A stretch of 64,000 nucleotides of DNA from JACVRW01 sp963837445. GTDB taxonomy: Bacteria; Actinomycetota; Thermoleophilia; Solirubrobacterales; Thermoleophilaceae. Below are positions 41,570 through 49,579 of the stretch, piece by piece. The position numbers and the translations under genes were made by a program. The stretch covers positions 372,001 to 436,000 of the forward strand of contig CAWINK010000003.1 in the NCBI GenBank assembly GCA_963837445.1, given 5' to 3'. Each line of letters opens with the position of its first letter. Position 1 is the first letter of the stretch. A model generated the notes under the pieces. It did no database searches and was not told where the DNA came from. It saw only the letters and a program-made list of their open reading frames with translations.

Positions 41570-43858
41570 ATGCCGTACTACGTCACCACGCCCATCTACT
41601 ACGTGAACGGGGAGCCCCATCTCGGGCACGCCTACACGACGATCGCTGCCGACGTGCTTGCGCGGCACATGCGCCAGCGCGGTGAGGACGTGTTCTTCCT
41701 CACCGGGACGGACGAGCACGGCGAGCCGGTGGCTCAGGAGGCCGAGCGACTCGGGATCACGCCGCGCGAGCTCGGGGACAAGAACGCCGTGCGCTTCAAG
41801 GAGCTCGCGGCAAGGCTGGGCGCAACGAACGACTTCTTCATCCGTACGACCGATCCGGAGCACATGGCGAAGGTCGCCGAGGTGGTGCAGCGGATCCACG
41901 ACAACGGCCACGTCTACGCCGGGCACTACGAGGGCTGGTACTGCCCGCGCTGCGCCGACTTCAAGACCGAGGGCGAGCTCGAGGACGGCAATCGCTGCCC
42001 GATCCACAAGATCGAGCTCGAGATCGAGAAGGAGGACAACTGGTTCTTCCGGCTGTCGGCGTTCCAGGAGCCGCTCGAGAAGCTCTACGCCGATCGCCCC
42101 GGCTTTGTCACCCCGCAGAACCGCTACAACGAGGCGCTCTCCTTCATCAAGGGCGGGTTGCGCGACGTCTCGCTCTCCCGCGCGCGCCTGAAGTGGGGGG
42201 TGCCGGTGCCGTGGGACGAGTCGCAGGTGGTCTACGTCTGGATCGACGCGCTCCTCAACTACTACACGGCGCTGTCCTACGCCCGCGAGGGCGAGGACCT
42301 CACGGAGAAGTTCTGGCCCGCGACTGTCCACCTGATCGGTAAGGACATCCTCAAGTTCCACGCCGTCATCTGGCCGGCGCTGCTGATGGCGGCCGAGATC
42401 GAGGTGCCGCAGAAGGTGACCATCCACGGCTACCTGCTGCTCGGCGAGCACAAGATGTCGAAGTCGCTCGGCAACGTGATCGAGCCCTTCCACGTGGCCG
42501 ACGTCTACGGGCCGGACGCCCTGCGCTTCTACGTGCTGCGCGAGGTGAGCTTCGGCGCCGACGGCGAGGTCTCTCCCGAGGGGTTCGAGACGAGGTACAA
42601 CACGGAGCTCGCCAACGAGTACGGCAACCTCGCGAGCCGCACGCTCGCCATGATCGAGCGCTACCGCGACGGCGTCGTCCCGATCGCCCAGGCGCCCGCC
42701 GAGCTGGCGTCGGAGTTCGACGGGCTGGTCGAGGCGGTGCGCGACCGGATCGACGAGGTGGAGCTCACGTCCGCGCTCGACGAGGTCTGGCGCCGGATCA
42801 AGCGCCTGAACCGGTACGTGCAGGACGAGGAGCCGTGGAAGCTCGCCAAGGACGACGCCGAGGCCGAGCACCTCGACCAGGTGCTGTACGCGCTCGCGGA
42901 GGGGCTGCGGGTGGTGTCCGTGCTCGTCCACCCGTTCATGCCGGCCTCCGCCGAGCGCCTCCTCGCCGCGCTCGGCCGCCCCGGTCTCTCGCTGGACGAG
43001 GCGCACTTCGGCGCAGCGGAGGGCGGGGCCAAGATCAGCGACCTCGGTCAGCTCTTCCCGAGGGTCGAAGCATTTACGAGACGCCGGTCGCCTGAGGCGC
43101 CTGCGGTGATCGACACCCACTGCCACCTGGACTCCTGTGAGCCACCCGTGTCCGAGCTCGTCGAGCGGGCGCGAGCGGCGGGCGTGGCGCGCATCGCGAC
43201 CGTGGGGATGAACGGTCCCTCGATGGCACAGGCACTGACCGCGGCGGAGGAGCACGACGAGGTGATCGCGATCGTGGGACGCCATCCGCACGAGACGGCC
43301 GGGTTCGACGAGCTCGCCGTAGAGGAGATCGAGCGCGCTGCCGCGCACCCCCGCGCCCGCGCGATCGGGGAGACGGGCCTCGACTACTACCGCGATCACG
43401 CCCCGCGTGACGACCAACGCCGCGCGTTCGAGGCGCAGCTCGAGCTGGCGGCGCGCACGCAGCTTCCGGTGGTGATCCACACCCGGGCGGCGGAGGAAGA
43501 CACCTTCGCGCTGCTGCGCGAGCACTCCGGCTCGCTGCGCGCGGTGATCCTCCACTGCTTCTCCGCTCCGGACCGGCTCGGCGAGTGCGTCGAGCGGGGC
43601 TACCTCTGCTCGTTCGCGGGCAACGTGACCTATCCCAAGGCGACCGACCTCCAGGACGCCGCGCGCGACCTGCCGGCCGAGCTTCTGCTCGTGGAGACCG
43701 ACTCGCCGTACCTCGCGCCGCAGCCGGTGCGCGGGAAGCCGAACGAGCCGGCGAACGTGATCCACACCGCTCGCTTCGTGGCGGAGCTCCGCGGGGTCTC
43801 CTACGAGGAGCTCGAGCTGACAGTGGACGCGAACGCCGCCCGCGTGCTCGGGCCGTGA
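41570..43858 (+). CDS. metG: Methionine--tRNA ligase, reading straight into TatD
   Basis: Residues 1 to about 505 are MetRS of class I: YYVTTPIYYVNGEPHLGHAY (with HLGH), FFLTGTDEHGEPV, zinc-binding YCPRCADF, WGVPVPWDESQVVYVWIDAL, KFHAVIWPALLMAA, KMSKSLGNV and the helical anticodon domain ending LGQLFPRVE. The frame continues without a stop into TatD. The linker AFTRRRSPEAP is unlike either family. In the +1 frame the same bases read IYETPVA and stop (TGA 43093-43095), which looks like a natural MetRS end. A single missing base near 43068 would therefore turn two genes into one; the fusion is doubtful. Confidence 0.93.
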   Translation: MPYYVTTPIYYVNGEPHLGHAYTTIAADVLARHMRQRGEDVFFLTGTDEHGEPVAQEAERLGITPRELGDKNAVRFKELAARLGATNDFFIRTTDPEHMAKVAEVVQRIHDNGHVYAGHYEGWYCPRCADFKTEGELEDGNRCPIHKIELEIEKEDNWFFRLSAFQEPLEKLYADRPGFVTPQNRYNEALSFIKGGLRDVSLSRARLKWGVPVPWDESQVVYVWIDALLNYYTALSYAREGEDLTEKFWPATVHLIGKDILKFHAVIWPALLMAAEIEVPQKVTIHGYLLLGEHKMSKSLGNVIEPFHVADVYGPDALRFYVLREVSFGADGEVSPEGFETRYNTELANEYGNLASRTLAMIERYRDGVVPIAQAPAELASEFDGLVEAVRDRIDEVELTSALDEVWRRIKRLNRYVQDEEPWKLAKDDAEAEHLDQVLYALAEGLRVVSVLVHPFMPASAERLLAALGRPGLSLDEAHFGAAEGGAKISDLGQLFPRVEAFTRRRSPEAPAVIDTHCHLDSCEPPVSELVERARAAGVARIATVGMNGPSMAQALTAAEEHDEVIAIVGRHPHETAGFDELAVEEIERAAAHPRARAIGETGLDYYRDHAPRDDQRRAFEAQLELAARTQLPVVIHTRAAEEDTFALLREHSGSLRAVILHCFSAPDRLGECVERGYLCSFAGNVTYPKATDLQDAARDLPAELLLVETDSPYLAPQPVRGKPNEPANVIHTARFVAELRGVSYEELELTVDANAARVLGP
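43106..43858 (+). CDS. TatD family hydrolase / DNase
   Basis: From GTG 43106 the sequence VIDTHCHLDSCEPPVSELVE begins a complete TatD domain of about 250 residues. Metal ligands are in DTHCHLD, AIGETGLDYYRD (Glu), VVIHTRAAEED, VILHCFSA and LLVETDSPYLAPQP. TatD proteins are metal-dependent 3'-5' DNases and D-aminoacyl-tRNA-like hydrolases in some species. The order metG-tatD-rsmA-ispE is common. It is listed separately because the joined reading frame with metG may come from a sequence error. The stop overlaps the start of rsmA. Confidence 0.88.
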   Translation: MIDTHCHLDSCEPPVSELVERARAAGVARIATVGMNGPSMAQALTAAEEHDEVIAIVGRHPHETAGFDELAVEEIERAAAHPRARAIGETGLDYYRDHAPRDDQRRAFEAQLELAARTQLPVVIHTRAAEEDTFALLREHSGSLRAVILHCFSAPDRLGECVERGYLCSFAGNVTYPKATDLQDAARDLPAELLLVETDSPYLAPQPVRGKPNEPANVIHTARFVAELRGVSYEELELTVDANAARVLGP

Positions 43859-44707
43859 CACCGCAGGCTTCCCTGCGCCGGCTCCGAGAGTTCAACATCC
43901 GCCCGAACCGCGAGCTCGGCCAGAACTTCCTGATCGACGACAACATCCTGCGCGTGATCGGATCGGCGGCGGAGCTGGACGCGGCCGACGTCGTGCTCGA
44001 GGTGGGCGGTGGGCTGGGCGTGCTCTCGGAGTTCCTCGCGCCGCTGGTGGCGCACCTGCACGTCGTGGAGGTGGACCGGTCGCTCGAGCCGCCGCTGCGG
44101 GAGGCGCTGGGCGCCCTTCGAGAACGCGACGCTCCACCTGGCGGACGCGGTGAAGCTCGACTTGGGCTCGCTCGAGCCAACCCCCGACAAGGTCGTGGCG
44201 AACCTCCCATACGGAGTCGCGGCAACCGTGCTGCTGAAGTCGATCGCCGAGTTGCCGGAGGCGCAGCTCTGGGTCGCGATGGTCCAGCGCGAGGTGGCCG
44301 AGCGGCTCGCCGCGGCGCCCGGGGGGAAGAGCTACGGAGCCACTTCGGTGCTCGCTCAGCTCGCCTGCCACGTGCGCTTCCTCCGCAAGGTGCCTCGCAG
44401 CGTCTTTCACCCCGAGCCGAACGTGGATTCGGCGCTGGTGGTGCTGCGCCGCCGCGGCCCCGCGCCTCCAGAGGAGCTGGTGGCGCTCGTACACGCGGGC
44501 TTCGCCCACCGGCGAAAGGCGCTGGGCGGCTCGCTCGCGCTCACGCCCGGCGCGCCGGAAGACATCCGCGACGCCACGCGCGCGGCCCTCGAAGGGCTCG
44601 GCCACCCGGCCGACGCGAGGGCCGAGCGGCTGCCGCCGGGCGACTGGCCGCGGCTGGCAGACGCCATCGGCCGCGAACGGCTCGCCGCGCTGCGACCCCG
44701 TGCGTAG
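43855..44707 (+). CDS. rsmA: 16S rRNA (adenine(1518)/(1519)-N6)-dimethyltransferase, with a frameshift
   Basis: RsmA/KsgA dimethylates two adjacent adenosines at the 3' end of 16S rRNA. The first part (GTG 43855) has NRELGQNFLIDDNI, the SAM motif LEVGGGLGVLSEFL and VVEVDRSLEPPLREAL. Near 44110 the coding frame shifts by one, and the rest continues as PFENATLHLADAVKLDLGSL, VVANLPYGVAATVLL (catalytic NLPY) and the C-terminal domain to 44707. The first SAM motif reads GGGLG where GPGLG is usual. Since the protein is otherwise full length (about 284 residues) and the gene is normally intact, one indel in the sequence is likely. Confidence 0.88.
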
Positions 44708-45542
44708 CCTCCCACTCGTGCCGCGCGAGCTCGCCTACGCCAAGCTCAACCTGGTCCTGCACGTGGGTCGCCCGCGTGACGACGGCCTGCATCCGCTCTG
44801 CTCGCTGATGGCGTCGGTTGACCTCGCCGACGAGCTCACCGCAACCCCGCTGGAGTCAGGCTCCGACACCGTCATTTGCCCCGGCGTGCCCGGCGAGAAC
44901 CTCGCGGCGAGGGCGCTGGCGGACTTCCGCTCTCGGGCGGGGGGCCACCTTCCGCCGATCGAGCTCAGGATCGACAAGCGCATCCCGGTGGCCGCCGGGC
45001 TCGGCGGTGGAAGCGCGGACGCCGCGGCGGCGCTGCGCATCGCCAACGGGCTCGCCGGCGGGCCGCTCGGCGAGCAGGAGCTGCTCCGTCTGGCAGCCGA
45101 CCTCGGCTCCGACGTGCCCAGCCAGCTCGATCCGCGGCACGCCCTGGTGCAGGGCGTCGGCGAGCAGGTGGAGCCGCTGGAGCTGCCGCCGTTGACCGCG
45201 GTGCTCGTGCCGGACCTCGAGGGGGTCCGGGCCGCCGCCGTCTACGCCGAGCTCGACCGCATCGGCGGTGCTCGCGACCGGCTCGATCCCGAGCCGCTGC
45301 GCACGCTCGCGGCGGGTGGTCCGGCCGAGCTCGCGGCCGGGCTCGAGAACGATCTCGAGGCCGCCGCGCTCTCTTTGCGGCCGGGCCTGACGGCGACGCT
45401 CGAGCGGCTCCGCTCCGCCGGCGCGCTGGGCGCGGCGGTGAGCGGCTCGGGCCCCACCTGCTTCGGGCTGTTCGACGATCAGTCCGCTGCCGAGTCGGCC
45501 GCCGCGTCGATCCCGGGTGCGGTGGTGACCCGGCTTCGCTGA
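44700..45542 (+). CDS. ispE: 4-diphosphocytidyl-2-C-methyl-D-erythritol kinase
   Basis: IspE (280 residues) phosphorylates CDP-methylerythritol in the MEP pathway to isoprenoids. GHMP-kinase motifs are AYAKLNLVLHVG near the N-terminus, the ATP loop PVAAGLGGGSADAAAALR and the C-terminal AVSGSGPTCFGLF. The GTG at 44700 overlaps the rsmA stop; GTG 44718 is a second candidate. The rsmA-ispE order is conserved in actinobacteria. Confidence 0.95.
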   Translation: MRSLPLVPRELAYAKLNLVLHVGRPRDDGLHPLCSLMASVDLADELTATPLESGSDTVICPGVPGENLAARALADFRSRAGGHLPPIELRIDKRIPVAAGLGGGSADAAAALRIANGLAGGPLGEQELLRLAADLGSDVPSQLDPRHALVQGVGEQVEPLELPPLTAVLVPDLEGVRAAAVYAELDRIGGARDRLDPEPLRTLAAGGPAELAAGLENDLEAAALSLRPGLTATLERLRSAGALGAAVSGSGPTCFGLFDDQSAAESAAASIPGAVVTRLR

Positions 45543-45558
45543 CGTACCCTGCGGCCTC

Positions 45559-47157
45559 ATGTCGGCCCGGGAGATCATCGCCGCGGCGGCCGCCGTGCTC
45601 GTGGCGGCCTACGTCGTCTGGCGCTGGCGCAGGCTGAGCTTCGAGCGCCGGGCCATCGGCGTGGCCCTGGCGCTCGCCCTGGGCGTGTACGCCAGCGGCG
45701 TGCTCTCAGAGCTGCCCGACCCGAAGGTCGTGATCGAGGACATCGCCGAGGCGCTCGGGGCATGGACGTACGCGGTGGTCGGTGTCATGGCCTTCCTGGA
45801 GACCGGCGCGTTCGTCGGGCTCGTGGCTCCGGGCGAGACGGTTGTCATGGCCGGAGGCGTGGTGGCTGGTCAGGGCACGATCCAGCTGCTGCCGCTGATC
45901 GGGGTGGTGTGGGCATGCGCGGTGCTCGGCGACACCACGAGCTTCTACATCGGCCGCCGGCTGGGCCGGCGCTTCCTCGAGCGCCACGGGCCGCGATTCA
46001 AGATCACCGAGGAGCGGCTCCGGCAGGTGGAGTCCTACTTCGAGCGCCACGGCGGGAAGACGATTCTGATCGGCCGCTTCATCGGCCTGGTCAGGGCGCT
46101 CGCTCCCTTCATCGCCGGGTCGTCGGGCCTCACCTACCGGCGCTTCATCCCGTACAGCATCGTCGGCACCGGCCTGTGGGCCACGCTGTTCTGCACGATC
46201 GGCTACCTGTTCTGGCGCTCGTTCGACAAGGTCGCGCACCTCGTGGGACAGGCGATCTTCGGCCTCGGGCTGACGGTGGGGGTGGTCGTCGGCTTGGTGG
46301 TGGCCTACCGGCGCCGTCGCGAGATCAGTGACTGGTTCGTCGCGCACGAGCAGCATCCGCTGGTGCGCCCGCTGCTGGCGATCGGCAGGCCGCTTTACCG
46401 CCGCGTCGTGCGACCCGTGAGGGACGTGGCCATGCCCTACCTGCGCTTCGCGTTCGACCGGATCTCGCCTGGCTCGCTCGGGCTCGAGCTGACCACCCTG
46501 CTCGCCATCGCCGGCGTGGGGATCTTCGTCTTCGTCGCGTACCTCGCGGAAATCGAGCGCAATCCCGGCCCGACGCCCTTCGACACCGAGCTGCTCGACC
46601 TGGGCGACCGCATTCGCAACGACATGCTGGTGGATGTCGCGGAGCTGGTCACGACGCTCGGGGCATTCCCGCTCGTCGCCGCGCTCGTGGTGGGCACCGC
46701 GGTGCTGCTCGTGGTGCGCAAGCGCTACGCCGAGGCGCTCGTGCTCGTGGTCGGCCTGGCGCTCGTCTATGTGTCGGTGAATGTCACCAAGGACGCGCTC
46801 GGGCGCGAGCGGCCCGGCGGCGCCTTCGTCGACACATCCGGACACGCCTATCCGAGCGGTCACGCGGCATACGCGACGGCCTGGGTCGCGGTGGCGGTGG
46901 CACTCACGCGCAGGCTGCGATTCGTGACCAGTGGGGTGCTCGTCTTCATCGCTCTGGGGATCGCCGCGGCTATAGGGATCTCGCGCGTCTACCTGCGCGC
47001 GCACTGGTGGTCCGACGTGGCCGGAGGCTGGGGCCTGGGTGCTGGGATCTTCGCGCTGCTCGCAGTAGTCGCGCTCGTCGTCGAGTACATCCGCCACAAT
47101 GGGGGCGAGCGCGCGGGCGAAGCTCCCGAAACTGCTGCCGCGCACGGAACGCGATGA
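45559..47157 (+). CDS. DedA-PAP2 fusion membrane protein
   Basis: The 532-residue protein joins two membrane domains. Residues about 60-260 are a DedA/VTT domain (MAFLETGAFVGLVAPGETVV, GDTTSFYIGRRLGRRFLERH, GRFIGLVRALAPFIAGSSG), a family tied to lipid carrier flipping. Residues about 300-515 are a PAP2 phosphatase with all three signature motifs (KDALGRERP, PSGHA, SRVYLRAHWWSDV). The combination suggests recycling of undecaprenyl pyrophosphate: DedA proteins of this type translocate undecaprenyl phosphate and PAP2 enzymes dephosphorylate the pyrophosphate. The function is inferred. It follows ispE, which makes isoprenoid precursors. Confidence 0.9.
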   Translation: MSAREIIAAAAAVLVAAYVVWRWRRLSFERRAIGVALALALGVYASGVLSELPDPKVVIEDIAEALGAWTYAVVGVMAFLETGAFVGLVAPGETVVMAGGVVAGQGTIQLLPLIGVVWACAVLGDTTSFYIGRRLGRRFLERHGPRFKITEERLRQVESYFERHGGKTILIGRFIGLVRALAPFIAGSSGLTYRRFIPYSIVGTGLWATLFCTIGYLFWRSFDKVAHLVGQAIFGLGLTVGVVVGLVVAYRRRREISDWFVAHEQHPLVRPLLAIGRPLYRRVVRPVRDVAMPYLRFAFDRISPGSLGLELTTLLAIAGVGIFVFVAYLAEIERNPGPTPFDTELLDLGDRIRNDMLVDVAELVTTLGAFPLVAALVVGTAVLLVVRKRYAEALVLVVGLALVYVSVNVTKDALGRERPGGAFVDTSGHAYPSGHAAYATAWVAVAVALTRRLRFVTSGVLVFIALGIAAAIGISRVYLRAHWWSDVAGGWGLGAGIFALLAVVALVVEYIRHNGGERAGEAPETAAAHGTR

Positions 47158-47381
47158 GCAACCTGGACCTCTCCAGCACAGAGATCGTCATCGCATTGGC
47201 GGGCGCCCTGGCGCTCGTCTGTTACGTCGTGCTCATAGTCCTCCCGGCCGCCCGCTGTTACGGGCGCGCGTGGGAGAAGATGGCTGCCGGCGCCCTCACG
47301 CTCTACGTGCTCGCGACGCTGCTGGGCATCGGCGCGGCGGTCGGGCTGGCGATCGTCTGGACCTACGACACCTACGCCTGA
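47154..47381 (+). CDS. Small two-helix membrane protein
   Basis: From ATG 47154 a 75-residue protein is encoded with two transmembrane segments (IVIALAGALALVCYVVLIVL and LTLYVLATLLGIGAAVGLAI) and a short charged loop with RCYGRAWEKM. The start overlaps the stop of the DedA-PAP2 gene (ATGA), so it is probably translated with it. No family is recognised. Confidence 0.7.
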   Translation: MSNLDLSSTEIVIALAGALALVCYVVLIVLPAARCYGRAWEKMAAGALTLYVLATLLGIGAAVGLAIVWTYDTYA

Positions 47382-47391
47382 TGGCACGCTG

Positions 47392-48660
47392 ATGCCGGCA
47401 CAGACGCGCTCCTTCCTGGAGGCCCTCGATGAGGTTTCCGATGCGGTCGAGTCCGGCGCCGGGCTGCCCGCCGTGGCGCGCGCGGCCGGCCGGGCTCTCG
47501 ACGCCAGCGTGATCGTGCTGGACGCGGGGAGCAGCGTGCTCGCCGTGGCCTGCGCGTCGCCGGAGGACGAGCGCGCGGTGATGGCCGGCGAGGCCGGGAC
47601 CGAGACGGTGGCGCTGCGGGTGGCCGAGTCGGAGGTGGGGCGGCTGCGCTACCGGCCGCGCGGCGAGCAGCCGCCGGGTGCACTCCTGCGGCTTGTGGCG
47701 AACCTGATCGGGCTCGAGCTCGAGCGCTCACGAGCACCGGAGCGAGCTAGCGAGGCGGCGGTCGGCGACTTCCTTCAGGACCTGCTTGCCCGCCGCGTGA
47801 CCGATCGCGAGAACATCGTCGCGCGAGGGGCGGAGCTGGGCTGTGATCTCGCAGCGGGAGCCACGGCGGTGGTGGTGCGCGCACGTCCGAAGGGCCCTGA
47901 GGAGGGCGACTGGCGAGCACGCGTCCTGACCCTTGCCGAGCGCGGGGCGCGGGCGATCGAGCGCGGCTCGCTGGCCGCGTTGGCGGAGGCGGGATGGTCG
48001 CGCCACGGCGCCAGCGGCCCGAACGAGGGCGCCGGCCTGCTCGCGCAGCGCGAGCTGGTGATCCTGGTGCCCAGCTCCGACCCGGGCATCGGCCGCCGCG
48101 CCGCCACGGCGGTCCTGCACGAGCTCGAGGCGAGTCTGCCCGGCTTCGCCCTCACGGTGGCGCTCAGCCGCCACACAGCCGAGCCGGCGGACCTGCATCG
48201 AGCCGGGGCCGAGGCCCTGCTCGCGGCGAACGTGGCGGAGGCGCGCGGCCTGGTCGAGCTCTCATTCGAGGAGACCGGCGCCTACCGGCTGCTCCTGCCC
48301 GCGATGGCGGAGGACCCCCGGGAGCTCCAGGGCTTCTTCGACGAGACGGTCGCCCCCCTTGTCACCTATGACGAGCAGTACGAGACCGAGCTCGTCCGCA
48401 CGCTCGAGACCTTCCTGGACGCCGACGGCAACGTGGCCCGAACCTCGGAAAAGCTCTTCACGCACCGCCACACGATCCGCTACCGCCTGGAGCGAGTGAA
48501 GGAGCTCACAACGCTCGACGTCTCCTCCACGGACGGCCGCGAACGCCTTTCACTGGGGCTGAAGGCGATGCGAGTGCTCGGCATAGTCCCCCCAGGAGGC
48601 CCAGCCCACGAAAAGGGCAGCGAAGCAGGCCGCGTGCCGAACCAGCGCAAGGACCGCTAG
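47392..48660 (+). CDS. PucR/CdaR family transcriptional regulator
   Basis: The 422-residue protein has an N-terminal GAF-like region (about residues 30-110), a central GGDEF-like domain of the CdaR type (VVVRARPKGPE, ERELVILV-like AQRELVILVPSS, FALTVALSRHTAEPADLHRA) and a C-terminal PucR helix-turn-helix (LVRTLETFLDADGNVARTSE, then LFTHRHTIRYRLERVKELT). Members control catabolic genes for purines, sugar acids or amino acids. No obvious target genes are beside it. Confidence 0.9.
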   Translation: MPAQTRSFLEALDEVSDAVESGAGLPAVARAAGRALDASVIVLDAGSSVLAVACASPEDERAVMAGEAGTETVALRVAESEVGRLRYRPRGEQPPGALLRLVANLIGLELERSRAPERASEAAVGDFLQDLLARRVTDRENIVARGAELGCDLAAGATAVVVRARPKGPEEGDWRARVLTLAERGARAIERGSLAALAEAGWSRHGASGPNEGAGLLAQRELVILVPSSDPGIGRRAATAVLHELEASLPGFALTVALSRHTAEPADLHRAGAEALLAANVAEARGLVELSFEETGAYRLLLPAMAEDPRELQGFFDETVAPLVTYDEQYETELVRTLETFLDADGNVARTSEKLFTHRHTIRYRLERVKELTTLDVSSTDGRERLSLGLKAMRVLGIVPPGGPAHEKGSEAGRVPNQRKDR

Positions 48661-48664
48661 GGCA

Positions 48665-49417
48665 TCAAGCGGCCTTCGCTCGCGCCTCTTCCAACTCGTA
48701 CTGCCTCAGCCATTTGCGGATTGCATTGTCCGTGACGCCATACCGGCGGCCAGTTGCCGAGACGCCGATCGCGTGAACCTCGCGCAGCAGTTGTGAGTGA
48801 GGAGGTCTGTCCACTTTTCGGGTCCCAGGGCGCGCCATTCCGGATCGGTCCCAGCGCATGCCGCACTCTCGGGAGCAATAACGCTGGCGGCCGTCGCGGG
48901 GGCGGAACACCCGCCCGCAACGGACGCAATCCTGCTCAACGCGAATCAGTCGACGTTTCCGAGCGCAGTGCGTGTCCAAAGTCGCCGCACAGTTGGGACA
49001 GACAATGCGCAGGTTGGTCAAGCGGTTGTCGTCGGACACACCGTTCACGTGGTCGAGGGTCAAGCTCATGACTCGTCCTCTCCAGTGCTCGTCTTGTCCG
49101 CATAACTCGCAAACGGGCCGTTTGAGACCCTCCTCGTATAGCCGCTCCTTCAGGTGGTTCCGCGAGAAGGTCGAGTGCTCGACCAGGATCTCCTCTAACG
49201 GCCTTCGCCGGTGCGCACCCTGGCCACGAACGTTGGCGTATGGATCGAAATGATCGGTGCCAATTCTCCAGATGCCTGCGTACTTTCGAAGCGTGGCGTG
49301 TGCGCCGCCGGTCTGGCACATCCCGAGCCGACGCAGTGCCTCCGCCCACGAGCGCGAGGCAGCGATTGCAATAGCCGCTTCTTCAGCGGAGTATCGGGGT
49401 CCACCAGACACGAACAC
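48665..49417 (-). CDS. HNH-type nuclease-like protein with zinc ribbon and C-terminal HTH
   Basis: The protein (250 residues) has an N-terminal helix-turn-helix-like region (SAEEAAIAIAASRSWAEALR, then RRLGMCQTGG), and an HNH domain (CELCGQ, LTLDHVNGVSDDNRLTNLRI, VCPNCAATLDTHC) with the DHVNG and N-x-CPNCA signature. It then has a short zinc ribbon (CVRCGRVFRPRDGRQRYCSR) and a C-terminal HTH (GRRYGVTDNAIRKWLRQYE). The start is a GTG at 49417. The architecture is that of phage- or mobile-associated HNH proteins, although no other phage gene is nearby. It sits beside tRNA-Gln, a common insertion site. It may be a homing-type or stand-alone nuclease; activity is unproven. Confidence 0.82.
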   Translation of the reverse strand: MFVSGGPRYSAEEAAIAIAASRSWAEALRRLGMCQTGGAHATLRKYAGIWRIGTDHFDPYANVRGQGAHRRRPLEEILVEHSTFSRNHLKERLYEEGLKRPVCELCGQDEHWRGRVMSLTLDHVNGVSDDNRLTNLRIVCPNCAATLDTHCARKRRLIRVEQDCVRCGRVFRPRDGRQRYCSRECGMRWDRSGMARPGTRKVDRPPHSQLLREVHAIGVSATGRRYGVTDNAIRKWLRQYELEEARAKAA

Positions 49418-49447
49418 ATGTTCGCATTTCAGGCGGACGGAGGAAGG

Positions 49448-49522
49448 CTGGGGAGGGAGGACTCGAACCCATCCGCCTGGGCATCCAAAGTGCCCCGTGC
49501 TAGCCAGTTACACCACTCCCCA
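49448..49522 (-). tRNA. tRNA-Gln (anticodon TTG)
   Basis: On the minus strand 75 bases fold as a cloverleaf. The acceptor is TGGGGAG/CTCCCCA, the anticodon stem GGGCA/TGCCC with loop CTTTGGA, and the T arm contains GGGTTCGAGTCC. The anticodon TTG reads CAA glutamine codons (and CAG by wobble). The discriminator base is G and CCA is not encoded. Confidence 0.94.
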
Positions 49523-49579
49523 GTGGCAGCCTGAGCATAAGCGCTTGACTCCCGCGGCGCCCGGTACCCTCATCACCCC

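Noticed and set aside
48665..49522. Prophage or integrated element at tRNA-Gln
   Set aside because: Only one HNH gene is present, with no integrase, structural gene or visible direct repeat of the tRNA end.
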